64,000 nucleotides of DNA from Viscum album (lineage: Eukaryota; Streptophyta; Magnoliopsida; Santalales; Viscaceae): contig OY728165.1 of assembly GCA_963277665.1 (NCBI GenBank), positions 1,149,014,050-1,149,078,049 on the forward strand, written 5' to 3'. Numbering within the stretch: position 1 is the first letter of the stretch; each line of letters begins with the position of its first letter. The translations under genes and the position numbers were made by a program. Under the pieces are notes generated by a model. It was not told where the DNA came from. It saw only the letters and a program-made list of their open reading frames with translations, and did not search any database. Positions 38,012 to 50,441 of the stretch are shown here, piece after piece.

Positions 38012-39845
38012 TGTAACACCCTGAGATTTTATGAAAAATATTCTTTTTACTTTCTTTGTTGTCTTCTATTATACACTACACCGAGATTAGAAAGTACTAT
38101 ACACAACACTGTATTATCTTGTAGTATATACAACACTATTCTTGGATCGTGTTACACAAAATTTCATGTTCGTTTGATAGAAGTTATTCTATGCAACATT
38201 GAGTGTATATATATATATATATATTCAATGTATAAATGAAATATGGATTGATTCTATTATACAAAAAACTAATGAATCTTTCAATACACACATCCCTGAC
38301 TTCTCTTACTCTACATGCAATCACGACCTTCCACAATAGCGTGTGTTGTACGCAATATCTAGTTTCACTAAACAACGATATGTTATTACATTATTATATA
38401 ATCTATCCGTTATGAAGAGTAATACCCACTTTTTGAAATTTTATAAATTTTATTTTTCAAAATGGACTTCATTTTTGGATTCGAAATATCGAAATTAGCC
38501 AAGGGTGAATATTTGGTATTTTTCTAAAAACTTTCAATTTTTGATGAATAGTGAAAACAATGGGTCGCTATTTAAAACTATCTTTTTATATAAATAATTA
38601 TTTATTTTATTTAAATTTATTTTAGATCAAAATTGATACATAATACCTATATAAGTTCAATGTAATTCATTGGAGTAATTTTATAATAATTTTAGACATA
38701 TAAAAATTTTCTTGAACTTTTCACCGTCTTTTACCCACCTCCTAGGAGAGTTTGAAAATTTACATAAAACTTAATTTTACTGCTTTTGTGAGTGGAATTT
38801 TGAAAATCCGAGAGACATGGTTAATATTAAGGAATAAAATGTGGTTTAATAAGATAAAAATAATTTTTGTTGAATTGTAACTTTTTACTTTTATTTACCA
38901 CGATTAAAAGTAAATAGGGTAATTAAGATTAAAAATGATATTATTATTACCCTAACACATGTTCTAATTATATTGTATAAGTGTAATTCGACCCAAAACA
39001 AACTTAGGAATAAAATATTACCCTTTAGGTCCACTTGGATTAGATTAGTACATTTATTATTATTTTATTTAAAGAAGAATTAAAATAGTTAAAATCAATG
39101 TTTAATAACTAAAACATTTTTAATATAGGGTTATACATAAGATAAATTAGACTATAAATATTAATTATAAATATAAAAAAATTTCCTACTTAATGGTATT
39201 TTATTTATAATTTTTAGACATTAAATAATTTAATTTATTTATGAAACAATGATGATGCAGTAATTACCTTATTAATGAAATATTTACATAATTGATGTTA
39301 TAAATACCAAAATAAATGTAATTTTAGACTTTTTTATAAATTAAACTAATTTTATAGGTTAATATGACATGTTATTATTGATTTAATTAAATTTTTTCGA
39401 ACTAATCATGCTGTTATGATTTTCACAAAAATCATGTACCAAATAGTGTCAAAATTGACATAAAATAGTTTTTAAAACTAATATTATATTATTTATTGAT
39501 AATTTATTCCTAAAAATATAAGGTTCAGCCAAATGACTTAGATAAGGATATATATATTAATAATGAACCAATTTGTGTTCTTTTGGCTTGTTATCGTAAG
39601 TTTATTAACCATATAGTGTAAGAAAAAAAAGACACGGTAAAAGTTAGATTATTTATCTTAGAGTTAAATCTAAATGATAAGGATAAAATGGTAACCTAAA
39701 CTTTTCAAAAATCTATTGTATTAGATTATTTCGACAAATCCCGACCTTAGCTTAGAAATAAATCAATTTGGAGCTATTATAAAATGAATATAACTTTATT
39801 ATAAAATAATATTTTAAGTTTTCCTAAGGTTCCCCTCTCCTCCCT

Positions 39846-39853
39846 TATAAAAA
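39846..39853 (+). promoter_or_regulatory. TATA box, A2 5' LTR
   Basis: TATAAAAA followed by GGGCACCCC after CCCCTCTCCTCCC. Conserved in all four A LTRs. Transcription from here gives a leader of about 2.4 kb before the primer-binding site. Confidence 0.75.
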
Positions 39854-40192
39854 GGGCACCCCTTCCCTCCTCTTTTCACACCCTTTTGAGCCTTCAGGCT
39901 CAGATAAACCCCTAAAAATTCCTCTTCTCAAAATTTCTAGTTATATCATAGAGGTTTTGGTCTTCTCAAAAGACCAACTCTGCTGCCCTAAGAAGAAGTT
40001 TAAAGGAGGTGCGCCAAGGAAGAGGTAATATCCTCTACCGATTCATTCAAAGTTTTCTTTCTTCTTCAACTACTTATTCTTTAGTTGTTTCATTATAAAG
40101 TAATAACATCAGTATCACTAATATAATTATATGTTATTATAAATATGAAACAACCCCATTTCACCTTCTATCCATCCTACGGAATACGAAAT

Positions 40193-40612
40193 CACCGCGC
40201 GTGCGTACGTACGGGATACCGTCTCCACGTCGTGGTGTAATCTGTTTTTCCACCACCACCTTACTTGGATGGGTATAATGGTGTAAATAATAACTATATA
40301 TGGTTATTATAACATGATACTTATTTTGAGATACTATATCATCCACTCCAATTCAATTCAATAATTATGGGAACAATATCATCACTCGTTCGTACGTATG
40401 GATAACCGTCTCCACGACGCAATGAGATTCATTCTCCATGTTAACAATTCAAGAATGATTATAAACTATATATAATGAATAATAATGAAATATATGACAT
40501 AAAAAATCTACTGGATATATATATCTATATATGTTATTTTCTTACTTCCATTCAAGTCAATAAGAAAAGAAAACATCGTTCATGCATACGTACGGCCTAC
40601 CGTCTCCATGAA
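40193..40612 (+). repeat. Stem-loop triplet in A2 5' LTR
   Basis: Hairpin 1 (40200-40229): CGTG/CACG outer stem, ACGG-GATA-CCGT inner stem and loop. Hairpin 2 (40386-40417): TCGT/ACGA outer, ATGG-ATAA-CCGT inner with one G-U pair. Hairpin 3 (40579-40612): TTCATG/CATGAA outer, ACGG-CCTA-CCGT inner. Between the stems the 5' side is CGTACGT-like (7 bases) and the 3' side CTC (3 bases) in each. Spacing is 186 and 193 bases. Confidence 0.85.
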
Positions 40613-42245
40613 TGGTGTATTTCATTTCATTTACCTATCTATTATATATATATATATATACATATACTGAATATATATGATATATAAATCATTATTTACA
40701 ATTTTTAGGTAATTAAATCATTATATAAGTAATAATAATATCATGAACAACAAGTCCAAACATGTAGGATAAATAAAACGATTTCACCCAAAAAGATGCT
40801 TTAACATAGAATTTACAAAAGAATGGGTAATATAAAGTCATATGTGAACCATATATGATATCATAACAATGAATATGATTCTTTAATAAGTCAATGACAT
40901 TATTTAAATAACTATACATGAGGTTCAGATACATATGAAGCATATCGGACCTAAGGTAAGGGATAACTTTTCAAATCTCATTTTTATCCGAGATTATCTA
41001 TTCGTAAGTATTTACTGGGTTTATATTTATCATCCATGTCCCTATTTTCTAAAAATTGTTTCAAGTAAGTTTAAAGTCCTTTTTACCCATTTTTTGACTT
41101 TTACTACATGCTATGTAAGGAATCTTTGTTTTCCTTACCATATGAGGTACTTTTTGACTTTTCCAGAAAAAGTATGAGGATAATGTTTTTTAAACTTATA
41201 TGGCATGAACATATTTTTACGGTTTCATAACGCCTTATTTTTATGAAGCTTACTCTACAAGATTTAATGACTATTTTCAACAAAATCTTTTTCTTTTAAA
41301 ATTCCATGGAATTTTTTGAAAAGAAAACGATTTGGAATAAGAAAGGATATTTTCCTCAAGAATTCATTTCAATTGTTTTATCAAAACCAATTTCCATATA
41401 AGATGGCATTATTTCATATGTGTATGTTTCAAGTATAATGTCTCTATTATTTACATCGTTTCACTTTTCTAATGATGAAATGATATCCATTTGTTTTATA
41501 TAGATTATGTTATAATGGAATGATGTTTGTGTAACCGATTTTATTATTTGGGTTATGATGAATGATTTATGTTTAATTTGTGGCACAAGTAAGAATGATT
41601 TCATTACGAGATGGGTGGGACCTATGTCTACCTCTAATGCATTGGGAAAATATTTATATTTCATGAGATAGATATGAATGGAACGGTAAGTTAATCCGGT
41701 TCAGTGTTATAGGACTGAGACGAGGAGTGAACTCGATTCAGAAGGGGACTTTGTCCACTAAGATGGTCTTAGCAGCAATTCCTTAGCTACTATGGAAATC
41801 ATATCAGGTGCTTGATGGTTTCCACAATTAAATTTTTTAATCCGATGTTATTTTATCATGATTGATGTAACTATGTCTTATATACTGTTATGTTTTATGT
41901 CATTTCTCAAGATTTTGATGTTTAAACATTATGTTCATGTTTTTAAAGTCAAATTTATATGGTTTGTTTTATTCTATCCATTCTTACTCTTATTGGGAAT
42001 TCAAGCTCACCCATTATATGTTTTCTTTTCCCCAGGATATAAAGAAAAGTTTTAGGTAAGAAAACAAAAGCGGAAGATCTTTATGGGAGATGTTGAAGAT
42101 CTTTCACCATGATTAGATGATTATGATCCGAGTTTCCAAAGAAACTAAACAATTACGGTCCTTATGTGTTGGTTTTTATTATGTATTAAGTATTTCGAAA
42201 AAGTAATGTAATTTCCATGCACATCAAGCTATGGGTCTTTACAGT

Positions 42246-42257
42246 TGGTATCAGAGG
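42246..42257 (+). other. Primer-binding site of A2
   Basis: TGGTATCAGAGG, complementary to the initiator tRNA-Met 3' end, two bases after the LTR. Confidence 0.92.
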
Positions 42258-42580
42258 AAAGTTTTAGTTAACCTTTGGAAACTAGGATGTGAAAACTTTA
42301 GTGAAATACCTAGAGATATTTCTAAGGTATGTCTAGAGATGTCCCTAAGGATAAGTATATGTATAGGTTATAGTCCAAGAATTATGGTAATGATATTAGA
42401 ATTAAACCTAAGATATTAGATATCGAAGGTACTCCCCCTTTATTATGTTGTTTTCCCTAGCATGATTTTTTCCTCTCACACTATTTTTTTGGGTTTTAGA
42501 TGATGGTTTTAACCTGAAAGAACCGTGTTGATTAATGTAACAGATGATGCAATGATTGTACTCCTGAAAAAACCAAAGTT

Positions 42581-43619
42581 ATGGGAGATGGAGTTAAAAA
42601 TCTTATTACTATACTTACACAAGATATGAATCATTCTGGACTTCCAAATGAGCAGAGAAGGGAACAATATTCTATTGAGTCCTTCCTGAGGCAACGCCCA
42701 CCTTCTTTCAGTGGGTCTTCTGATCCAATTGTTGCTGAACAATGGATCAATACCATTGAAAAGATATTTTCCATACTTTGTTGTTTAAAACATGAAAAAG
42801 TCATTCTGGCTATTTACCGTTTAGAAGGTGAATCAGATCAATGGTGGACTCTAATTAAGAATACGAGGCCCCGATATGAAATTGAATCCATGGAATGGGA
42901 TGAGTTCAAGAACTTATTTGTCAATAAGTACTTCCCTCGTATTCTTCAAACAAATATAGAAAAAGATTTCCTTGAGCTTAAGAAAAAGAATTATGAATCT
43001 GTTGGTATATACGAAGCGAATTTTAAAAGGCTTGCAAGGTATGCATCTGGCTTTATCATCCAACCTGATTGTAAAGTTGATCGATTCTTCAGTGGCTTAA
43101 AACTAAGTCTTCGAAGGGCATTAACTATAAGAGACTTTAGTAGCTATGAAGAAATTGTGTGTTGTGCTATCAAGGTAGAAATGGAAGTTGGTGTTACATA
43201 TCCATCTCATGGTTTTGACAAGAAATGAAAGATGGATTTCAAGGAGAAATCTCAGAATAATGGTGAAAAAAAGATAAATGTTTCTTTATCCTCAAAGTGT
43301 GGAAAGAAGCATTGTGGAGATTATCTTAAAGGGACTAGAAAATGTTTTAAGTGTGGAAAAGAAGTTCATCGAGCAGCTGAGTGTTGAAGTAATGGAAAAA
43401 GGGTTTCTAATGATGTGAATAAAGAAAAGACTACAGAGAACGCACCACCAACATATCAATGCTTCAAGTGAAAGGAAATATGGAATTATGCTAATCAATA
43501 CCCTAATCAAAGGGTTAATGATGATCCGCATCAACAACCTATTAAGTCAAAGGACAAAGGGAAGTCACATGCATTCACTATTGGTGATGTAGAATTTGAA
43601 AACGATGTAGTGGAATGAT
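42581..43619 (+). pseudogene. gag: gag of A2 (one frame, three in-frame TGA stops)
   Basis: One frame runs from ATG 42581 to about 43619. It is open for 215 residues, then interrupted by TGA at 43226, 43385 and about 43469, with no frameshift visible. Residues about 45-150 are the Retrotrans_gag capsid domain (RPPSFSGSSDP, YRLEGESDQWW, WDEFKNLFVNKYFP). After the first stop come CGKKHCGDYLKG and a perfect CCHC knuckle CFKCGKEVHRAAEC (43343-43384), then a degraded knuckle and a tail ending AFTIGDVEFENDVVE-stop. That tail matches the gag end just before protease in Tekay elements. It is the best preserved gag here; only stops keep it from being full length. Confidence 0.88.
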
Positions 43620-44203
43620 TATGTGTTTATGTAACGGGATTCCAAAATAATGTTGTGGAATCTAATTTATAGTACTGCGGAATATTGGAATATCCATGTA
43701 TTGGTTTATTATGGTTTTCAATAATTATATGGTACTAGTAACCATGAAAAGTAATTCAACTATTTTTGAAAGCAGATGATATGATAAGGAGAAAATGAAA
43801 TGTTTAATAGTATTCATGAGCTCATGATTGATATAAGGACAAATTGATATCATGGTTTTAGTATATAGAAATTTTGGGATTTTGGTATGTGGAAAGAGCT
43901 AACTTTTGACAGAACTCATTTTTTCACTAAGGTTCTATGGTAATACATGATTAAGGTATTCACATGTTTGGAATGTGACCAACAAGATATATCATATGAT
44001 ATATGGGGGATAAATGATGGTATTCAAATGCTCGGAAGATGACATTTCTAGTAATTTTTTTCTTTATACTATGAGCTTAGATAGAAGTATTTTGGATAAG
44101 ACCAAAGATTGGAATGGATTATGTTGGACATAAGTCAGTATTGTTTAAGGCTAGAACTTTTTTTCGATATTATTTATGGAATGTTATAATAATATAGTTT
44201 TAG
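43620..44203. other. Non-coding internal region of A2
   Basis: No protease or RT motif follows gag. This stretch and 44340-44990 match A1 by eye in inverse orientation and appear to be the family's fixed replacement of pol. Confidence 0.6.
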
Positions 44204-44325
44204 AAAAAGGAAAGCATGTAGGACGGGCGATACCCCGTCATTTCAGACTAGGATGTGGGAATAAATCCCACAATTGAAGTGCGACAGGCCTTTATCGCAT
44301 ACCACTGGCCTACAGGAAGTCCTTG
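44204..44325 (-). ncRNA. tRNA-like Pol III-type module, antisense in A2
   Basis: Minus strand: A-box-like TAGGCCAGTGG (from 44312, ten of eleven consensus positions) and B-box-like GGATTTATTCC (from 44268), 44 bases apart. The B box lies in a clean T-arm shape, GTGGG-ATTTATT-CCCAC: five-pair stem, seven-base loop. A T5 run (44208-44204) ends the unit. Homologous to 24055-24175 in A1. The B box has lost three consensus bases, so activity is doubtful today. Confidence 0.5.
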
Positions 44326-44990
44326 GTTAGTAGAAACTAGTTTTATTAAGCGGCATGATAGATGAAGTATAAGTCCATTTTTGGAATCATATACGATTAA
44401 CCTCACCATAGATGGACTTATGTATATTTGATAAATTTTTCTAACCTTTTGTTAGAGACATATGGAATGACCCATCATTCTATCACATGATTTTCTAACA
44501 CCTCAGAAATGAAACATTCAACTTCCTTTCTTTAAGATATGAAGTGGAAATTGTTCAAGGCACAAAAAACGGTGAGATTATACCGAAATAAAATAAGTAT
44601 TTATTCTAATACAAATTCTTCAACTTTAGGGAAATGATCTTGAAAACCAAAAATGTTGTCCTAATGCCCTTATATCCGATGAATCAGATGGTACCTTAGA
44701 TCATCACAAATTTATGGATTTGTGATTGTTGGATTTTTCATAGCCATGTTATCTACCACTCTCCATCAGAACATGATGGTTAGATTTCTCTTCCATATCC
44801 ATATTTTCACCTATGTTCTTTTATATGGAAACCTAGTGATTAGTTAATTTGGGTAACCATTACGTTTCATAATTTATTTATTAAAGTTATGTTTTGGTAT
44901 TCCTTTTTACGATGTGGGTTTCTATGAAATGAAACTTTCAAGTTGTAAACCATTTATAACCCTGACGAATAATGAGGGAGAAATTCATTT

Positions 44991-45004
44991 TTAGGGGGGT
45001 AGAA
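44991..45004 (+). other. Polypurine tract of A2
   Basis: TTAGGGGGGTAGAA directly before the 3' LTR. Confidence 0.88.
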
Positions 45005-46833
45005 TGTAACACCCCGAGATTTTATGAAAAACATTCCTTTTAATTTCTTTGATATCTTCTATTATACACTACACTTAGATTATCTTCTACTATATGCAAC
45101 ACCGTATTAGCTTCCAGTATACACAACACTATTCTTGGATCGTGTTACACAAAATTTCAAGTTCATTTGATAGAAGTTATTCTATGAAACATTGAGTGTA
45201 TATATATATATATTCAATGTATAAATGAAATATGGTTGGATTCTGTTATACAAAATAACTAATGAATCTTTCAATACACACAACCCTGACATGGCTTAAT
45301 TTACACATAATCGCAACCTTCCACGATAGCGTGTGTTATACGTAATACCGAGTTACACTAAACAACGATTTGTTTTTAAAATATTATATAAATGAGCTGT
45401 TATGAATAGTAATACCCACTTTTTGAAAATTTATAATTTTTTTTTGTAAAATGGACTTCATTTTTTGATTCAAAATATCGAAATTAGCCTAGGGTGAATT
45501 TTTGGTATTTTTCTAAAAGCTTTCAATTTTTGATGAATATTGAAAACACTGGGTTACTATTTAAAAACTGAATTTTTATATAAATATTTAATTATTTTAT
45601 TTAAATTTATTTTAGGTCAAAATTGATACATAATACCTATATAAGTTCAATTTAATTCATTGGGGTCATTTTATAATATGTTTATACACATAAAAATTTT
45701 ATTGAACTTTTCACCGTCTTTTACCCACCTCCTAAGAGAGTTTGAAAATTTACATAAAACTTAATTTTACCACTTCTATGAGTGGAATTTTGAAAATACG
45801 AGAGAAACGGTGAATATAAAGGAGTTATATGTGGTTCAATAAGATAAAAATATTTTTGGTGAATAGTAATTTTAGCTATTATTTACCACGGTTAAAAGTA
45901 AATAGGGTAATTAAGGGTAAAATGATATTATTATTACACTAACACATGTTATAATTCTATTTTATAAGTGTAATTCTCCCAAAAACAACCTTAGGAAAAA
46001 AATATTACCCTTTAGGTTCACTTGTATTTGATTAGGACATTTATTATTATTTTATTTAAAGAAGAATTAAAATAGTTAAAATCAAAGTTTAATAAATAAT
46101 ACATTTTTAATATAGGGTTATACATAAGTTAAATTTGACAATAAATATTAATTATAAATCTAAAACTATTTCCTACATAATGGTATTTTATTTGTAATTT
46201 TTAGACATTAAATAATTTAATTTATTTATGACACAATGATGATGCATTAATTACCTTATTAATGTAATATTAACATAATTGATGTTATAAATAACCAAAT
46301 AAATGTAATTTTAGATTTTTTATGAATTAAAATAATTTTATAGGTTAATACAACATGTTATTATTGATTTAAATAAATTTCTTCGAACTAATCATACTTT
46401 TATAATTTTCACAAAAAGTAAGTACCAAATAGTGTCAAAATAGACATAAAATAGTTTTTAAAACAAATATTATATTATTAATTGTTATTTTATTCCTAAA
46501 AATATAAGGTTTGGGAAAATGTCTTAGATAAGGATATATATATTAATAATGAACCACTTCTGGTTCTTTTAGCTTGTTATAGTATGTTAATTAACCATAT
46601 AGTGTAAGAAAACAAAAAGACACGGTAAAAGTTAAATCATTTAACTTAGAGTTAAATCTAAATGATAAGGATAAAATAGTAACCTAAACTTGTTTAAAAC
46701 CTATTTTATGAGATTATTTAGACACATCCCCACCTTATCTTCTAAATAAATCAATTTTGAGCTGTTAAAAACGGAATATGACTTTATTATAAAATAATAT
46801 TTTAAGTTTTCTTAAGGTTCCCCTCTCCTCCCT

Positions 46834-46841
46834 TATAAAAA
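46834..46841 (+). promoter_or_regulatory. TATA box, A2 3' LTR
   Basis: TATAAAAA in the same C-rich setting as in the 5' LTR. Confidence 0.7.
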
Positions 46842-47179
46842 GGGCACCCCTTCCCTCTTTTCATCACACCCTTTTGAGCCTTTATGCTCGGAAAAACCCT
46901 GAGAATTACTCTTCTCAACCGATCCAGTTATATCATAGAGGTTCTGGTCTTCTCAAAAGACCATCTCTGGTTCCCTAAGATGAAGTTTAAAGGAGGTGTG
47001 TCGAGGAAGAGGTAATATCTTCTACCGATTCTTTCAAAGTTTTCATTCTTCTTAAACTTCTTCTTATTTAGTTTTTTAATTATAATGTAATAACATCAGT
47101 ATCACTAATATACTGATTTTTTATTATAAATATGAAACAACTCCATTTCACCTTCTATCCATCCTACGGAAAACGAAAT

Positions 47180-47592
47180 CACCGCGCGTGCGTACGCATG
47201 GAATACCGTCTCCACGCCGTGGTATAATCTGTTTTTCCAACACCACCTTACATGGATGGGTATAATGGTGTAAATAATAACAATATATTGTTATTATAAC
47301 ATAATACTGATTCTGAGAAATTATATCATCCACTCCAATTCAATTCAATAATTATGGGAATGATATCATCGCTCGTGCGTACGTACGGATTACCGTCTCC
47401 ACGACGCGATGAGATTCATTCTCCATGTTAACCATTCAAGAATGATTATAAACTATATATAATGAATAATAATGAAATATATTCCATGATAAAGCTATTG
47501 GATATATATATTTCATCTACTTACTTCCATTCAAGTCAATAAGGAAAAGAAAACAGTGTTCATGCGTACGTACGGCCTACCGTCTCTATGAA
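47180..47592 (+). repeat. Stem-loop triplet in A2 3' LTR
   Basis: Hairpin 1 at 47187-47216 (CGTG/CACG; ATGG-AATA-CCGT). Hairpin 2 at 47359-47420 is the best single example: AATGA/TCATT, CATCGC/GCGATG (47367-47372 with 47406-47411), TCGTG/CACGA (47373-47377 with 47400-47404, one bulged C at 47405), inner ACGG-ATTA-CCGT. Hairpin 3 at 47559-47592 (TTCATG/TATGAA with one G-U pair; ACGG-CCTA-CCGT). Confidence 0.88.
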
Positions 47593-49213
47593 TGGTGTAT
47601 TTCATTTCATTTACCTATCTATTATATATATATATATATAATGAATATATATGATATATAAATCATTATTTACATTCCGGAAATAATTAAATCATAATAT
47701 ACTTAATAATAATATCAAGAACAACAAGTTCAAAAACGTACGATAAAAAACGATTTTACCCCAAACACTGCTTTAACATGGAATTTACAAAAGAACGGGT
47801 AATATAAAGTCATAAGTGAACCATATATGATATCATAACAATGAATATGATTATTTAATAAGTCAATGAATTTATTTAAATCATTATACAGGAGGTTAGG
47901 ATATGTACGAAACATATCGAACCTAAGGTAAGGGATAACTTTTCCAATCTCGTTTTTATCCAAGATTGTCTATTCGTACGTATTTACTGGGGTTATATAT
48001 ATCATCCATGTACCTATTTCCTAAAAATGGTTTCATGTATGTGTAAATTCATTTTTACCCATTTTTTGACTTTTACTACATAGTATGTAAGGAATATTTC
48101 TTTTCTTTACCATATGAGGTACTTTTGGACTTTTCTGGCAAAAGTACGAGAAAAATATTTTTTAAAACTTATACGGCATGAACAGATTTTTACGGTTTCA
48201 TAACGGATTATTTTTGTGAATAATACTCTACAATATTTAATGAATATTTTCAGCAAAATACTTTTCTTTTAAAAATGAATGGATTTTTTTGAAAAGAAAA
48301 TGATTTTTAAGAAAAAAGGAAAATTTCCTCAAGAATCCATTTCATGTGTTTTATCAAAACCATTTTCCATATAAGATGGAATTATTTAATATGTGTATGT
48401 TTCACGTATAATGTCTCTATGATTTAAATGGTTTCACTTTTCTTATTATTAAATGATATCCATTTCTTTTATATGGATTATGTTATGATGGAATGATGTT
48501 TATGAAACCCATTTTATTCTTTGGGTTATGATGAATGATTTATGTTTAATTTGTGGCACAAGTAAGAAAGATTTCATTATGAGATGGGTAGGACCTATAT
48601 ATCCCTCCAATGCATTAGGTTAAGATTTAAATCTCATGAGATAGATATGGCTGGAATGGTAGGTTAATCTGGTTCAGTGTTACATGACTGAAATGAGGAG
48701 TGAACTCGATTCAGAAAGTGACTTTGTCCACTAAGATGGTCTTGGCAGAAATGCCTTGTCTACTATAGAAATCATATCATGTGCTTAATGGTTGAAAAAA
48801 TTACATGTTTTAATCCCATGATATTTTATCATGATTTATGTATTTATTCCTTATGTACTGTTATGTTTTATTTCATTGCTCAAGATTTTGATGTTTAAAC
48901 ATTATGTTCATGTTTTTAAGTTCAAATGTATATGGTTTGTTTTATTCTCTCCATGATTACCCTTACTGAGAATTTGAGCTCACCCTTTATATATTTTTTT
49001 TCCCCAGGATATAAAGAAAATTTTTAGGTAAGAAAACAAAAGGGGAAGATCTTTATGGAATATTTTTAAGATCTTTCACCACGATTAGAAGATTATGATC
49101 CGAGTTTCCAAAGACACTAAACTATTACGGTCCTTGTGTGTTGGTTTTTTATGTAATAAGTATTCTGCAAAAGTAATGTAATTTCCATGTACTTCAAGCT
49201 ATGAGTCTCTACA

Positions 49214-49218
49214 TTTCT
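49214..49218. repeat. Target site duplication of A2, right copy (TTTCT)
   Basis: Perfect partner of 38007-38011. Confidence 0.95.
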
Positions 49219-49650
49219 TGTGGTATGGAATAAAAACTGATATTGCTAACTTCATTATGAAGTGTTTGATTTTTCAGTAGGTTAAAGAAGAGTTGATGTT
49301 ACCAAAAAATATGCTTTAGTCTTTTCCAGTTCCATAGTTGTAATGGGAAAATATATTTTTGGATTTTGTATTGGTGTTACCAAAAACATCTAAAGGTAAC
49401 AATTCAAACTGGGTGATTATTGATCGATTTACTAAATCTACTGATTTTCATCCTATTCAAGATACTCTATCTCAAGATCAACATTATAGATTGCATATTA
49501 ATGAGATAATCAGGTTACATGGAGTTACTCTTACTGTTGTATTTGATCATGATCTCAGGTCCACATCTAACTTTTTTAAATGCCTTCATAAGTCATTGGG
49601 AACTAAATTAAATTTCAATACATATTTTCATCCTAAATCAATTGGGTAGT
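49219..49650 (+). pseudogene. Integrase core, B internal 1, after A2 (broken)
   Basis: It resumes the HHCC domain with W-Y-G-I-K-T-D-I-A-N-F and a K-C-L-I-F-Q end (about 49225-49280). Then an open frame from 49359 starts at L-D-F-V-L-V-L-P-K-T (family MDFVxGLPKT, first catalytic Asp) and contains WVIIDRFTKSTDF, VFDHD (second Asp region), SLGTKLNF and FHPKSIG-stop. The final Glu (family DGQSE) is lost to the stop at about 49648. Confidence 0.85.
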
Positions 49651-50400
49651 TATATTGAACAATTCAGACCTTGGGGAATATGTTACGTTCTTGTTCATTG
49701 GATTAACATGGAGCTTAGAACCAACATTATTATTTTATTGTGATTTCCTATAATAACAATTTTCATTCTAGTATACAGATGGTACATTTTGAAGCATTAT
49801 AAGGAAATTAGTTTTGGACATCAGATTTTTGGGATGAAGTTGGTGAAATGAAGTTTTTGGGACCAAAATTGGTAGAAGAGATGGTAGAAAAAGATCAGTT
49901 GATTCAGAATCACAGGAGTACAACACAGAGCAGGGAGAAATTTTATGCATATAACCAAAGGAATGATCTTTCTTTTGAGGTTAGTGATCATATCTTTCTC
50001 AATGTTTCTCTATGGAAAAGTGTGATGCATTTTGGTAAGAAAGGAAAGTCGAGTCCACAATTCATTGGACCATATGAAATTCTAGAGAATTTTGGATTAG
50101 TTTCCTATAGGGTGGATTTACCTCCATGATTATCCTAGGTACACAATATTTTTCATGTTTCAATGTTGAGAATGTATATACCGGATCCTTATCATGTTTT
50201 GAGTTTAGAGTTAGTTCAGTTGGAAGAGAATATTTCTTATGATGAACAACCACTACAGATTCATGACTACAGAGAGAAAGTATTATAGAATAAGGTGATA
50301 CATCAGGTAAAGGTTTTGTGAAAAACCATTTGGTTGAAGATGAAACATGGGAATCTGAAAATTCTATGAGGAACAAATAACCTCACTTATTTTATTAGTA
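49651..50400 (+). pseudogene. Integrase C-terminus and chromodomain, B internal 1 (broken)
   Basis: An open stretch from about 49848 has FLGPKLVEEMVEK, then GKKGKSSPQFIGPYEILENFG (about 50035-50090) and YRVDLPP. After a stop VFHVSMLRM-like sequence (about 50150) leads into a chromodomain remnant ending near 50380. It is parallel to 58538-59161 of internal 2, with more stops in the chromodomain. Confidence 0.8.
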
Positions 50401-50427
50401 AATAAAATTGCGAGGAAACAATTTCTA

Positions 50428-50441
50428 GAAGGGGGGAATGA
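50428..50441 (+). other. Polypurine tract, B internal 1
   Basis: GAAGGGGGGAATGA abuts LTR2. Confidence 0.88.

Larger units (their letters stand above)
38012..42243 (+). repeat. 5' LTR of A2
   Basis: TGTAACACCCTGAG... to ...GGGTCTTTACA, with intact TG/CA ends. U3 short repeats with CAACAC/ACGCAA (38012-38360), a (TA)n tract at 38205-38224, TATA at 39846, the hairpin triplet at 40193-40612, then about 1.6 kb of AT-rich leader to the primer-binding site. Confidence 0.95.
38012..49213 (+). mobile_element. Element A2: non-autonomous, gag-only retrotransposon with 4.2 kb LTRs
   Basis: LTRs 38012-42243 (4232 bases) and 45005-49213 (4209 bases) flank a 2761-base internal region with primer-binding site, gag and polypurine tract but no pol motif. 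The target duplication is perfect. It lies in the integrase of B internal 1, so it is younger than B. The first 195 bases of its two LTRs differ at roughly one position in eight by eye, so it is itself old. Same family as A1, opposite orientation. Confidence 0.95.
45005..49213 (+). repeat. 3' LTR of A2
   Basis: TGTAACACCCCGAG... to ...GAGTCTCTACA. Colinear with 38012-42243: U3 repeats at 45005-45350, (TA)n tract, TATA at 46834, hairpin triplet at 47180-47592. Confidence 0.95.

Noticed and set aside
40161..40346. Antisense open frame of 61-66 residues open in all four A LTRs (21039-21239, 27507-27707, 40161-40346, 47148-47333), with an ITPRRGDGI phrase
   Set aside because: None of the four has an ATG; starts are TTG or GTG. 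The conserved part is the antisense of hairpin 1, so structure conservation explains it better than a protein.
40713..40943. Antisense open frame of about 75 residues, ATG-started, present in the A LTRs (20454-20690, 40713-40943, 47730-47963; broken by a stop in the fourth near 26940-27130)
   Set aside because: Codon by codon between 20454 and 40943 the changes are mostly amino-acid altering and scattered, as expected without selection. One copy has a stop. Sharing is explained by LTR homology.
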